DNA of 64,000 nucleotides from Sorangium aterium. Its GTDB lineage: Bacteria; Myxococcota_A; Polyangia; Polyangiales; Polyangiaceae. Position numbers and translations under genes: made by a program. Shown piece after piece: positions 47,950 to 56,494 of the stretch. A model generated the notes under the pieces. The model was not told where the DNA came from. It made no database searches and saw only the letters and a list, made by a program, of their open reading frames with translations. The stretch's first letter is position 1. Every line of letters begins with the position of its first letter. The stretch lies in assembly GCF_028368935.1 (NCBI RefSeq), contig NZ_JAQNDK010000001.1:2356001-2420000 (forward strand), in the 5' to 3' direction.

Positions 47950-49560
47950 ATGAACGTACGACTCGTTGCAGGTCTCTTTGTGCTCGCGCTCTCGACGACC
48001 GCTGGGTGCGGCGGCGATGACGGCGAACGTGGCGAAGGCGGCGCCGGCGGCTCCGGCGGCGCCGAGCCCACGGGCAGCGGCGCCGGTGCGTCGGACGCGA
48101 CCGGCACGGGCGGCAGCGGTGGCGCCGAGCCTACGGGCACCGGCGGCAGCGGTGGCGCCCAGCCCACAGGCACCGGCGGCGCCGAGCCCACGGGCACCGG
48201 CGGCGCGGGTGGCGCCGAGCCCACGGGCACCGGCGGCTCCGGCGGCGCCGAGCCCACGGGCACCGGCGGCTCCGGCGGAGGGAGCCCCGCGCCCTATGGA
48301 GCGGCGTGCACTCGCGATGCGGCCTGTCCCGAGGACTACTGCATCACCGAGCGCGAGTGGGGATGGCCGTCGGGAGCCTGTGCGGGCCAATGCGATCCCG
48401 CCGTGGGGGACTGTCCCAACGGCGGCCTCTGTGAAGATTTCGGCGAGGGCCTGGGGTTGTGCCTCCTTCGGTGCAGCGGGCCGGACGATTGCCGCGACGG
48501 CTACCGGTGCGGCGAGATCAGCGGCGAGCGCACCGCGTGCATCCCTGGGTGTACCGAGAACTCGCAGTGCGCGGCGCTCGGCGTGTGCGACACGCTCGAC
48601 GGCCTCTGCAAGCTCGGCGAGACGGACTGCTCCGACGGCAAGGACGACGAGGGCGACGAGCGCGTCGACTGCGCGGACAGCGACTGCGCCGCGACCTGCC
48701 GCCCGCTCGTCGACGCCGCCTGCGCGGACGCGCCGCCGGCGACGACGACGACGATCGAGGGCGATACGTCGCTGGGCACGCGCGTGTTCGAAGGCACCTG
48801 CGGGGGCGTGGGGCCCGAGGAGGTCCACCTGTTCACGCCTCCCGCCGGGCAATCGGGCACGCTCCGCGTCGTGCTCCAGTCGGGGAGGGATCACGTCCTC
48901 TACGCCCGCACGGCATGCGCGGACGGGTCCACCGAGCTCGCTTGCCAGGACAAGACCGCCCCCTCGGGTGCAGGGCCTGAAGAAGAGGTGATCGAGATCG
49001 TCGTGCGCAAGGACCAGGAGGTGCCGATCTTCGTCGACGCCGTCACGTCCGATGGCGCGGGGACGTACACGCTGGATCTCTCGTTCTCGCGGGCCATGTG
49101 CGGGGACGGCATCGTCAGCCCGCCCGAGGAGTGCGACGACGGCAACACCGTCAACGGCGACGGCTGCTCCGCCGAGTGTATCCTGGAGCTCGACGACATC
49201 TGCGCGGACGCGCCCGTGGCCGTCCTCGGCGAGAACCGGGGCGACACGGCGAGCGGGACGATGGTGTTCGAGGGCACCTGCACCAGGACCGGGATGCGGG
49301 AGGGGATCCACGCGTTCACGCCGGCGAGCGCCGGCAGGCTCAGGCTGGTGCTTTCCTCCGCGACCGACCAGGGCTTCTACGTGCGGACCGGCTGCACGGG
49401 CCGCCAGCTGACGTGCATCGAGGAGCAGATCGAAGGCCGCGACGAGAGGACCGATATCGCTGTCGACGGCGGCGTGCCGCTGTTCATCTTTGTCGAGCCG
49501 TACCGCTCGCGAGACGCCGGCCCCTACACGCTCAACCTCTCCTTCACGCCCGCCCGCTGA
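47950..49560 (+). CDS. Cys-rich lipoprotein with DUF4215-type repeat
   Basis: About 536 residues. Lipobox TTAGCGG, then eight GGAEPTGTGG-like linker units, Cys-rich EGF-like segments, and two copies of a PPC-like beta domain (around TSLGTRVFEGTCGGVGPEEV and TASGTMVFEGTCTRTGM). Between them is the myxobacterial Cys repeat CGDGIVSPPEECDDGNTVNG. Probably surface-exposed; no enzyme motif. Confidence 0.78.
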   Translation: MNVRLVAGLFVLALSTTAGCGGDDGERGEGGAGGSGGAEPTGSGAGASDATGTGGSGGAEPTGTGGSGGAQPTGTGGAEPTGTGGAGGAEPTGTGGSGGAEPTGTGGSGGGSPAPYGAACTRDAACPEDYCITEREWGWPSGACAGQCDPAVGDCPNGGLCEDFGEGLGLCLLRCSGPDDCRDGYRCGEISGERTACIPGCTENSQCAALGVCDTLDGLCKLGETDCSDGKDDEGDERVDCADSDCAATCRPLVDAACADAPPATTTTIEGDTSLGTRVFEGTCGGVGPEEVHLFTPPAGQSGTLRVVLQSGRDHVLYARTACADGSTELACQDKTAPSGAGPEEEVIEIVVRKDQEVPIFVDAVTSDGAGTYTLDLSFSRAMCGDGIVSPPEECDDGNTVNGDGCSAECILELDDICADAPVAVLGENRGDTASGTMVFEGTCTRTGMREGIHAFTPASAGRLRLVLSSATDQGFYVRTGCTGRQLTCIEEQIEGRDERTDIAVDGGVPLFIFVEPYRSRDAGPYTLNLSFTPAR

Positions 49561-49596
49561 GCTCCCGCGCCTCGGAGCGCCCTCTCGCCGGGGCGG

Positions 49597-50670
49597 ATGC
49601 GGTACGCTGCGCGCGTGCTCGCCGCCCCGCCTCCGCCTCTGCCACCTCGCCCCGCACGCTGGCTCGCCGCTGCGTTGCTCGCCGTATGCGCGTGTCAGCC
49701 GCCCTCGGCGCCGCCGGCCCGCGCCTCCCAGGACGCCGCCGCGCCGCCCCCTGGCGCTGCCGGCGCCGCGACGCCGGCGCCTCACGACGGCGCTCCGCCG
49801 CCGCAGCCCGCGCCGCCCCGCCGCGGCGGCAACGGGAAGCCGGCGCTGGTGGCCGCGGACGACGGTGCGGCGCTCGATAGCCGGTCTCCGGTGAGGCTCC
49901 CGCCGCCGCCGTTCGGCGCGGCGCTCTTCCGGCGCGCGCCTGCCGGAAGCTCCGCTGCGCCGCGCCTCGTGAAGGTCGCCGAGAAGAAGAACCAGATCAC
50001 GGACGAGGCGGCATGGTTCACCACGAACGGCCTCGCGCTGCCCATGATCACGGCGGCGCCGAACGCGGACGCCGGCGGGGCGAGCGACACCTTCCCCTCC
50101 TTCGCTCCCGAGCGCTACCGCGATCACGTGCTCGTCAAGGCGATCGGCCACGGGGACCACCTCGCGCTGTTCTACGGCCCGAACTTCGCCGAGGCGCGCT
50201 TCGTCGCGATCCTCGACGCGGCGCACACGATCGTCGCCTTCTTCGACCTCGAGAGCTTCCTCATGCCACCTGAGTTCGATCCCAAGGAAGCCGGCTTCGT
50301 GAAGGGCAGCATCGGCTGGGCCATGGTCGAGGACGGCGTCCTCTACATCTCGTCGGGGCACAGGACGTATGCAGCCTCGTCGAAGGGCAAAAACGCCTAC
50401 CTGTCGGCCATCGAGCTCGCCTCGGGACAGCTCCTCTGGCAGAGCGCGCCGCTGGTCTGCAACGCCGAGAACTTCGCCTTGCATGGAGATCACCTCCTCT
50501 GCGGATACGGCTTCACGGCCGAGCCGGATTTCCTCTATGTCCTCGAGCGCGCCACCGGCAAGGTGGTCTCGAAGCTGCCGCTGAAGAGCGGCCCCGAGTT
50601 CCTTGTCGAGAAGGACGGCAAGCTCTTCGTCCGCACCTACGACACGGATTACGTCTTCGAGATCCGCTGA
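49597..50670 (+). CDS. Putative lipoprotein with PQQ-like propeller segments
   Basis: 357 residues. Signal and lipobox (AVCACQP), a Pro/Ala-rich linker, then a domain with DHVLVKAIGHGDHLALFYGP, GVLYISSGHRTYAAS, YLSAIELASGQLLWQSAPL and FLYVLERATGKVVSKLPL. The last two are PQQ-like propeller blades. Starts 36 bp after the previous lipoprotein gene, so probably the same operon. Confidence 0.7.
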   Translation: MRYAARVLAAPPPPLPPRPARWLAAALLAVCACQPPSAPPARASQDAAAPPPGAAGAATPAPHDGAPPPQPAPPRRGGNGKPALVAADDGAALDSRSPVRLPPPPFGAALFRRAPAGSSAAPRLVKVAEKKNQITDEAAWFTTNGLALPMITAAPNADAGGASDTFPSFAPERYRDHVLVKAIGHGDHLALFYGPNFAEARFVAILDAAHTIVAFFDLESFLMPPEFDPKEAGFVKGSIGWAMVEDGVLYISSGHRTYAASSKGKNAYLSAIELASGQLLWQSAPLVCNAENFALHGDHLLCGYGFTAEPDFLYVLERATGKVVSKLPLKSGPEFLVEKDGKLFVRTYDTDYVFEIR

Positions 50671-51421
50671 AGCGGCGCCCCGAGGCGCCGAGGAGCGAGC
50701 TCGAGACAAGGCCACGGCGAGCACGAGGGCGAGCTCGGGCGCACGGCGCACGGCGCAGGGCGAGCCGAGCGGAGGAGCGCGCGCCGGCGGCGCGGCGACG
50801 TTCGCGGCGCGAGCGCTCGCCCTCGTGCTCGCCGTCCTGTCGCTGCTCCTGCGCCGCACGACGACACAACGACGCACCGCGCGCACGTGCTCCCGATCGG
50901 CACGGCGGGCGGGCCTTCGCGTCGCTCCGCGCTCCGAGGGGCCGTCGTGGTCGCGGCGCCTCGCGGCGACCCCTGATGGCAGAGCTCGTCAGGAGCGGAC
51001 GGCATCGCTCCCGGCCCCGACACGCATGGAGCGCGGACGAGACGCGATGGAATGACATGAACCACGCCGCACGTCGCAAATTGCCCCAGGAGAGGACGCC
51101 CCGTCGCTTCGTGCCACACCACCGCGCCAGCCTGGAGATCCACGAGGGACGCAAGAACTGGCGCCCTCCGCGCAGAGCCTGCGCCTCCGCGCGCGCGCCT
51201 GGCGCGCTCGACCGCGGAGGAGCGCGCTGCGCGGCTGGTGCGCGGCTGAGCGGCCATGGCAGCGAACTTGCTACCTGAGCACGCAGAGCACACGCGAGGT
51301 GTTCACGGTCGCAGGCCAATCCCTCGGAGCCTGCGCCTCCGGCGAAGCGGGCGCATACCGACGATGCTCCCACAGCGACTGCAGTGAGGCGTCCCAGCGA
51401 CGCAGGATGAAAGGAGAGAGC
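50671..51421. other. Intergenic, no gene recognised
   Basis: 751 bp. Open frames here are Arg/Ala-rich on all strands and lack ribosome sites. It should contain the promoter of the hibernation factor gene; nothing specific is visible. Confidence 0.4.
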
Positions 51422-51997
51422 ATGCAAGTGGAGCTCACCTTCCGACACATCGGCAAAAGCCCCTCGCTCGAGGAGCTGATCCGGGAGCAAGCGAACAAGA
51501 TCGAGCGCTTCAACGACCACATCAACAGCTGCGCGGTGGTGGTCGAGCGCGACCACGCGAGCATGGGCACGGGCGGAGAATACCGCGTGCGCGTCGACCT
51601 CCACGTGGCCGGAAAGCACGAGATCGTGAGCGAGGAGCGGGCCGCGAGGAACCTGCTGCCGGCGGCGGTGCGCGACGTGTTCCAGCGCGCCGGTCGCCAG
51701 CTCAAGAAGCTCTCGCACGAGCAGCGCAGCGAGGTGAAGGCACACCCGGCGCAGGACACGGCCGGCGTCATCGCGAAGCTGTTCAACGACTACGGGTTCA
51801 TCACGACGATCGATGGTCGGGAGATCTATTTCCACGAGCGAAGCATCGTGTCGGCTCCGTTCTCCGATCTGAGGGTCGGCATGGGCGTCGCCTACACCGA
51901 GGAGGACGGCGACGAGGGGCCCCAGGCGAGCAGCGTGCGCGTCGTGGACGCGCGCGGCGGCAACCGTGGCCGCGAGGAGATCCCTACGCTCAGCTAA
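51422..51997 (+). CDS. Ribosome hibernation factor-cold shock domain fusion
   Basis: 191 residues. The N-terminal S30AE/HPF domain (about 1-100) starts MQVELTFRHIGKSPSLEELI and has YRVRVDLHVAGKHEIVSEE. The C-terminal cold shock domain (about 115-182) has GVIAKLFNDYGFITTIDGRE, IYFHERSIV and the RNP-like YGFITT. HPF proteins inactivate ribosomes in stationary phase; the CSD adds single-stranded nucleic acid binding. AAAGGAGAG lies before the ATG at 51422. Confidence 0.88.
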   Translation: MQVELTFRHIGKSPSLEELIREQANKIERFNDHINSCAVVVERDHASMGTGGEYRVRVDLHVAGKHEIVSEERAARNLLPAAVRDVFQRAGRQLKKLSHEQRSEVKAHPAQDTAGVIAKLFNDYGFITTIDGREIYFHERSIVSAPFSDLRVGMGVAYTEEDGDEGPQASSVRVVDARGGNRGREEIPTLS

Positions 51998-52071
51998 CTG
52001 GAATGCACAGGCGCGCGGGGCTCGGACGCGCGGCGCGAGCCCCGCTTCCCCGCTGTCCGCCGAGGTCGCGG

Positions 52072-54288
52072 CTATATCGTCGTATCTCGTCGCCACCGCC
52101 ATCGGGGCGCCGGCCGAGGCCTCGAGTCCACCGGGGGCTCGGCCGGCGGCGTCGCGATCTCCTCTCTCTCTTCCTTCGAAGGGGCCATGTCCCCGTCCGG
52201 GGGAGGCTCCGGCTGCGGCTGCGCCCTGGGCTGCCGCATGGCGCACTCCTCGTTCTGCCTCTCCAGCGCGTCGATCTGCGCGGAGGCCTCGTCGAGCCTG
52301 CGCTCGAGCAAGCCCACGCGCCCGGACTCGCGCCTCAGCTCCGACAGGGCCGCCCTGAGCTCTTGCTCTCTCGAGCGGAGGGCGGCCCTCACCCTCTCGC
52401 GCTCGTCCTCGGCCTGTCCGAGCCGCGCCGACAGGCGCTCGCGGTCGCCCTCGAGCCCGGCGATCTCGCGCTCCATGGCGCTCCTCGACTGCTCGTAGCG
52501 CTCGTCGGCCTCCGCCTTCGCGGCGGCCGCGGCCTGGGCCGCGCGCCTCGCGCGGAGCTCGGCGCCCTCGGCCAGGCGCTTCGCCTCGGTCATCGACTCC
52601 CTGGCGGAGTTGGCGCTCTTCGCGTCGTCGCTCGCCTTCATCGCGAGCGCGAGCGCCTCCTCGGTGGCGCGCTGCGCCTCGGTCATCTTCGCGAGGGCCT
52701 CCTGCGCGGAGGCGTTCGCGGCCGCCTCGAGGCGGCTGTGCTCCCGCGCGGCGCGCTCGGCGGCCTCGGCCGTCGCCCGCGCCCGCGTCGCATGCACCCA
52801 GAACACCGAGGTCGTCGCGACCATGCCCATCAGGAAGACCACGCCGAGCGCAAGGAGCACCCTCGTGAGCCGCTCGCGTCGCGCCTCCGCGCCCAGGGCC
52901 GCGTCGAGGAAGCCGCGCTCCAGGCCCGAGAGGTCGTCGATGTCCCGGGCCCACGCGGACAGCTCGTGCAGCACCTTGCCGCGCGGCAGGAGCCTCGGGG
53001 CCCTGCCGCTCGCGACCCACCTCGAGAGCGCCTCGTCGAGCTCCTTCTTCGCCCGGCCGAGCCGGTGCAGCGCCGTCGCCACCTCCGCCATGCGCGGCCG
53101 CGCATCGGGGTCGAACGACAGCACTCGGTGGACGAGGGCGACGAGATCGGGCGGCGTGGCGGCGCTCATCGGGGGCGGCCACGCTCCGCGCGGCGCGTCG
53201 GGCGTCTGCCCCTCGAGCAGCTCGTAGAGGATGACGCCAAGGGAGTAGACGTCCGCCTTGACGTCGACGCTCCCGGAGTGGCGCTCCTGCTCCGGCGCCA
53301 TGTAGCTCCTCGTCCCGAGGCCCCACGCGCCTTCCTGCGTGAACGGCATCGTGGGCTGTCCCGCGCCCCCGCCGCTCGACGCGGGCCCGGCAGGCTCGAC
53401 GGACACGCGCCCCGCTGCTGAGGAGACCACCCCGGGCGGGATCTCGACCGGCGCGGGGAGGACCTGGATCGCAGGCCTCTCGAGGCTCACGCGAGGAAGG
53501 CTCCGGAGCGCGTCGTCCTCGCGCGGGTCGCTCTCCTCTGGCGAGCCCCCTTCGCTCTCCGCTGTCGAGCGCGCGTCGCGCGCGGGACCGCTCGCGATCC
53601 TCGCCCAGCCGACGGCGCTCTCGGGGTCGGGTGCCATCCCCACCGTCGGCGCCGTCGGCGCCGAGAGCTCGGTGCGGAGCGTGGGCACGGACGCGGGCGC
53701 GAAGGGGCCGCTGGCCTCCAGCTCCAGCACCTCGGGGAGGCCGCCCCAGAGGACCTTCGCGATGCCGAAATCGAGGATCTTGACGCGGCTGCCCCCGGGG
53801 GCGAGCTCGTCGTCGATCACCATGATGTTCTCCGGCTTCAGATCGCGGTGGACCACCTTGGACGCGTGGGCCGCGGCCATGGCCGACGCGATCTGGTAGC
53901 CGAGCCGCACGACCTGCCGCGGCCGATCCGCGGCCGGCACGGCCTGCACCCAGTCACGCAGCCCCCGCCCGTCCAGGTACTCCATCACGATGTAGGGCGA
54001 GCCGTCCTCGAGCTCGCCGGAGTCGAAGACACGGACGATGCCGGGGTGGTTGATGATGTTGACGGCGATCGCCTCCTGCCGGAAGCGAGCCACGACGTCC
54101 GGCCGGCGGGCGTAGTCGCCGAGCAGCACCTTGATCGCCGCCCGCGCCCGCGTCTTCGGGTGCCGCGCCCGGAAGACGCGCCCCATCCCGCCGCGGCCGA
54201 GCTCCCCCTCGATGAGCCAGCCCCGCAGGATCGCGGGGAACGGCGCGTCCTCGTCCTCCGCGCGGCCTTCGGCCTGACGCGTCTCCAT
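52072..54288 (-). CDS. Ser/Thr kinase with activation-segment insert and coiled-coil tail
   Basis: 738 residues. The kinase domain begins at about 19 with GELGRGGMGRVFRARHPKT; VVHRDLKPENIMV and ILDFGIAKVL follow. About 145 low-complexity residues separate DFG (near 178) from GLGTRSYMAPEQ, where 20-30 is normal. One helix (VLLALGVVFLMGMVATTSVFWV, near 495) precedes a long coiled coil (520-700) rich in Ala/Glu/Arg and a Pro-rich end. Function unknown; the tail may drive dimerisation. Confidence 0.88.
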   Translation of the reverse strand: METRQAEGRAEDEDAPFPAILRGWLIEGELGRGGMGRVFRARHPKTRARAAIKVLLGDYARRPDVVARFRQEAIAVNIINHPGIVRVFDSGELEDGSPYIVMEYLDGRGLRDWVQAVPAADRPRQVVRLGYQIASAMAAAHASKVVHRDLKPENIMVIDDELAPGGSRVKILDFGIAKVLWGGLPEVLELEASGPFAPASVPTLRTELSAPTAPTVGMAPDPESAVGWARIASGPARDARSTAESEGGSPEESDPREDDALRSLPRVSLERPAIQVLPAPVEIPPGVVSSAAGRVSVEPAGPASSGGGAGQPTMPFTQEGAWGLGTRSYMAPEQERHSGSVDVKADVYSLGVILYELLEGQTPDAPRGAWPPPMSAATPPDLVALVHRVLSFDPDARPRMAEVATALHRLGRAKKELDEALSRWVASGRAPRLLPRGKVLHELSAWARDIDDLSGLERGFLDAALGAEARRERLTRVLLALGVVFLMGMVATTSVFWVHATRARATAEAAERAAREHSRLEAAANASAQEALAKMTEAQRATEEALALAMKASDDAKSANSARESMTEAKRLAEGAELRARRAAQAAAAAKAEADERYEQSRSAMEREIAGLEGDRERLSARLGQAEDERERVRAALRSREQELRAALSELRRESGRVGLLERRLDEASAQIDALERQNEECAMRQPRAQPQPEPPPDGDMAPSKEEREEIATPPAEPPVDSRPRPAPRWRWRRDTTI

Positions 54289-54401
54289 GCCTGCCCATCC
54301 TGCACCCGCGCGGCCGCCGGCGGAAGCCCCGACGCGCGCCGGCGCGCCCGACCCGCCGTCTGCATGACGGGCCGCGGGCGCGCCGGCGCGAGGGGCTCAG
54401 C

Positions 54402-54920
54402 TCACCCCGAGCTCGCGCAGTAGCCTGCCCACACCTCCGGGATGCGCCGCTCGCTCAGGCCCATGACGGGCGCAGGCGGCAGCCACTTCGGCTTCACCGG
54501 GGCGCGGAGCAGCTTCATGCCGGCCTGCTCCGGCGTACGCCCCCGCTTCGCCGAGTTGCACGCGTAGCAGGAAGCGACGATGTTGTCCCAGACGGTCTTG
54601 CCACCCTGCACACGCGGGATGACGTGATCGTAGTTGAGCTCACGGGCCACCTTCTTTTCGCCGCAGTACTGGCAGCGGAAGCCGTCGCGCAGGAGGACGT
54701 TGAGCCTCGAGAACTTCACGCCGCGCTTCATCCCCAGCGTCGGCCGCTTCAGCCGCACCACCGCAGGCGCCTTGATGGAGAGCGACGGCGACCGGATGAC
54801 GTCGTCGTACACCTCGATGACCTCCACCTTGCCCAGGAAGCTCATCGTGACGGCGGTCTGCCAGGGGATGACCTTATGGGGCACCATCCATGGCGTCAAA
54901 AGCAGCGTCTGCGCGATCAT
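54402..54920 (-). CDS. HNH endonuclease
   Basis: 172 residues. RDGFRCQYCGEKK, ELNYDHVIPRVQGGK, TVWDNIVASCYACNSAKRG form a complete HNH motif with the CxxC...CxxC zinc site. Such stand-alone HNH nucleases nick or cut DNA; their role in chromosomes is unclear. It is the last protein gene before the tRNA array, on the same strand and 60 bp downstream of it. Confidence 0.88.
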   Translation of the reverse strand: MIAQTLLLTPWMVPHKVIPWQTAVTMSFLGKVEVIEVYDDVIRSPSLSIKAPAVVRLKRPTLGMKRGVKFSRLNVLLRDGFRCQYCGEKKVARELNYDHVIPRVQGGKTVWDNIVASCYACNSAKRGRTPEQAGMKLLRAPVKPKWLPPAPVMGLSERRIPEVWAGYCASSG

Positions 54921-54980
54921 GGCCCACCTCTCTATCGTCTCTTTCTCTTCATGACGTCACTCCAGGTTAGACGCAATCGG

Positions 54981-55053
54981 TGCCCGGGGAGGGAGTCGAA
55001 CCCCCAGATGGCTGGGTCTAAGCCAGCAGCGTTTGCCGTTTCGCCACCCGGGC
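54981..55053 (-). tRNA. tRNA-Leu(TAG)-like, short variable loop
   Basis: 73 nt. Acceptor GCCCGGG/CCCGGGC with A73, Leu-like D arm, anticodon stem GCTGG/CCAGC with loop CTTAGAC (anticodon TAG). The variable loop is only about 5 nt, whereas Leu tRNAs normally carry a long variable arm. Identity is therefore uncertain. Confidence 0.75.
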
Positions 55054-55057
55054 AGGG

Positions 55058-55139
55058 TGTCACCGGTGGGACTCGAACCCACATACCCCGAAGGGCGCAG
55101 GATCTCAGCCTGCCACGTATGCCGTTCCGTCACGGTGAC
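55058..55139 (-). tRNA. tRNA-Leu(GAG)
   Basis: 82 nt, class II. Acceptor GTCACCG/CGGTGAC, A73, anticodon stem GCAGG/CCTGC with loop CTGAGAT, and a hairpin variable arm containing CCCTTCGGGG. Confidence 0.9.
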
Positions 55140-55154
55140 GTCTGCGCGACGCGG

Positions 55155-55228
55155 TCTGAGTGGGAGGATTCGAACCTCCAGCCCCCGGCTCCCCGAGCCG
55201 GTGCTCTACCAGGTTGAGCCACACCCAG
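55155..55228 (-). tRNA. tRNA-Pro(GGG), C33 variant
   Basis: 74 nt. Acceptor CTGGGTG/CACTCAG, anticodon stem CCGGC/GCCGG with loop TCGGGGA. Position 33 is C instead of the near-universal U. Confidence 0.85.
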
Positions 55229-55273
55229 AGGGTCTTCGTCGCGCGTCGCGGCGGAGCTGTCGCTCCTCCGCGG

Positions 55274-55347
55274 TCTGGGTGGGGGGATTCGAACCCCCAG
55301 TCCCCGGCTCCCGAAGCCGGTGCTCTACCAGGTTGAGCCACACCCAG
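55274..55347 (-). tRNA. tRNA-Pro(CGG)
   Basis: 74 nt. Acceptor CTGGGTG/CACCCAG, loop TTCGGGA. Very similar to the neighbouring Pro(GGG) gene, suggesting duplication. Confidence 0.9.
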
Positions 55348-55433
55348 AAATCTATCCTCAAGATGGAATTGGCAGGCTCGCCCGCTCGGGCGCGGGCGCC
55401 CAAAGGTGCACGCTGGCGAGCGGAGCGGCCCAG

Positions 55434-55507
55434 TGTCCCCAGCGGGATTCGAACCCGCGCCTCCGGAGCGAAAACCCGGCCGCCTGAGCCTCTAGCGAGA
55501 TGGGGAC
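55434..55507 (-). tRNA. tRNA-Glu(TTC)
   Basis: 74 nt. Acceptor GTCCCCA/TGGGGAC, anticodon stem CCGGG/TCCGG, loop TTTTCGC with G37. Confidence 0.88.
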
Positions 55508-55605
55508 AAGGACACATGATAAGCACATGATCAGGAGAGCCGACCTGCGGCCCGGCGCCGCGACGTCGCTGGCGCAGAGCGCCGCGAGGCGCGGCCCCTG
55601 AAGGG

Positions 55606-55676
55606 AGCGGTGGAGGAGAATCGAACTCCCGTCGCGAGCCTGGCACGCTCGCACTCTACCGTTGAGCTACCACCGC
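55606..55676 (-). tRNA. tRNA-Gly(GCC)
   Basis: 71 nt. Acceptor GCGGTGG/CCACCGC with T73, anticodon stem CGAGC/GCTCG, loop GTGCCAG. Confidence 0.9.
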
Positions 55677-55686
55677 GGGTTCATCG

Positions 55687-55756
55687 AAAAAAAGAGGCGG
55701 GCCGCCGGGCGCCGCGCGCCGCACATCGTGTGCGGCCGCCGGACGGCGGCCCGCCT
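55687..55756 (-). terminator. Strong intrinsic terminator inside the tRNA array
   Basis: On the minus strand a long GC hairpin (outer stem AGGCGGGCCGCCG / CGGCGGCCCGCCT, plus 55695-55756) is followed by seven T. It separates tRNA-Ala(CGC) from tRNA-Gly(GCC), so the array is at least two transcription units. Confidence 0.85.
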
Positions 55757-55854
55757 CGGCAACGAGACGAACGAACGGGCAAAGGGCGCCGTGGGGAGGC
55801 CCCAAGGGGGAACTGCCAAGCGGCATGGTAACCCACGAGCATTGGCCCGTCCGG

Positions 55855-55926
55855 TGGAGCGACGAGGGGTCGAACCTCGATCCCTGCCGTGCGAAGGCAG
55901 TGTTCTCCCGGTTGAACTATCACCCC
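55855..55926 (-). tRNA. tRNA-Ala(CGC)
   Basis: 72 nt. Acceptor GGGGTGA/TCGCTCC keeps the G3:U70 pair that AlaRS requires. Anticodon stem CTGCC/GGCAG, loop TTCGCAC. Confidence 0.88.
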
Positions 55927-55944
55927 GAGCCAGCGGTCCTGGCG

Positions 55945-56040
55945 TCAGATCTTCATCATCGAACATTCATCTCCTTGTCTCCCCACATCCTTTACCTCCT
56001 TGTCCGTTGGACGATCATCCATCGTTCCCATTGGGTCCAT
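55945..56040 (-). CDS. Possible 31-aa peptide in the tRNA array
   Basis: An ATG at 56040 sits behind AAAAAAAGGAGCGTG, a near-ideal ribosome site. The frame encodes MDPMGTMDDRPTDKEVKDVG then RQGDECSMMKI and stops at 55945. Base composition is much lower in GC than neighbours. It lies between tRNA-Trp and tRNA-Ala. No family recognised. Confidence 0.35.
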   Translation of the reverse strand: MDPMGTMDDRPTDKEVKDVGRQGDECSMMKI

Positions 56041-56059
56041 CACGCTCCTTTTTTTGCGG

Positions 56060-56129
56060 CAGGGTGTGAAGGAATCGAACCTTCTCGCAGGAGTTTTGGA
56101 GGCTCCGCCGTCTCCATAACGCACACCCC
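56060..56129 (-). tRNA. tRNA-Trp(CCA), shortened D arm
   Basis: 70 nt. Acceptor GGGGTGT/ACACCCT with G73, the bacterial Trp discriminator. Loop CTCCAAA. The D stem is reduced to about 3 bp (GTT/GAC) with a 5-nt loop, and the anticodon stem has a C-A mismatch. Confidence 0.75.
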
Positions 56130-56133
56130 GAGG

Positions 56134-56205
56134 CGCCCCCGAGGAGGATCGAACTCCCCTCACCTGATCGACAATCAGGCTGCCTCACCAGATGCATACG
56201 AGGGC
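56134..56205 (-). tRNA. tRNA-Asp(GTC)
   Basis: 72 nt. Acceptor GCCCTCG/CGGGGGC with G73, anticodon stem CCTGA/TCAGG, loop TTGTCGA. Only 4 bp separates it from the Trp gene. Confidence 0.88.
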
Positions 56206-56212
56206 AAACCAG

Positions 56213-56337
56213 CGCCGCCGACGGGATTCGAACCCGCGTCATCCAGATTAACGGATAACCGTCCTCCTTCGGCCCGGATCGGGCAAACGGGTGGAGAGCG
56301 GAATGTCAGGTGCTCTACCAGGCTGAGCTACGGCGGC
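56213..56337 (-). tRNA. Interrupted tRNA-like RNA, 125 nt
   Basis: Acceptor GCCGCCG/CGGCGGC, a normal D arm (TAGCTCAGCCTGGTAGAGC) and T arm (CGGGTTCGAATCCCG) are intact. The anticodon region is about 50 nt too long. The 5' stem CCTGA could pair with TCTGG (one T-T mismatch); the 3' side reads CCGTTAA, which would give GTT (Asn) with C33. The inserted DNA carries a hairpin element repeated in the next spacer. Either an intron-containing tRNA, a broken tRNA or a structural tRNA mimic. Confidence 0.6.
56260..56301. repeat. Hairpin repeat, copy inside the interrupted tRNA
   Basis: Shares TCCTTCGGCCCGGATCGGGC with a second copy at 56357-56400 in the spacer just upstream of this tRNA. The core GCCCG/CGGGC can form a hairpin. 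Confidence 0.75.
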
Positions 56338-56356
56338 AAGGTCGGGATCCGAGAAC

Positions 56357-56400
56357 CGTCGTCCTTCGGCCCGGATCGGGCGAGAGAGCGGGCGACGGAG
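56357..56400. repeat. Hairpin repeat, spacer copy
   Basis: Second copy of the TCCTTCGGCCCGGATCGGGC element, between the interrupted tRNA and tRNA-Arg. Confidence 0.75.
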
Positions 56401-56412
56401 AGGGGATCCCGG

Positions 56413-56484
56413 CGCCCCCGGCGGGACTCGAACCCGCATCGACCGGCTTCGTAGGCCGGCCCCTATCCATTCGGGCTCGGGGGC
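56413..56484 (-). tRNA. tRNA-Arg(ACG)
   Basis: 72 nt. Acceptor GCCCCCG/CGGGGGC with G73, anticodon stem CCGGC/GCCGG, loop CTACGAA. Confidence 0.88.
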
Positions 56485-56494
56485 TTTTGCTGAG

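Noticed and set aside
50976-51278. Protein of about 100 residues
   Set aside because: Composition is artefact-like and a better gene starts at 51422.
54402-54920. HNH protein as homing endonuclease for the interrupted tRNAs
   Set aside because: Tempting by position, but the inserts are too small and do not contain it; no evidence beyond proximity.
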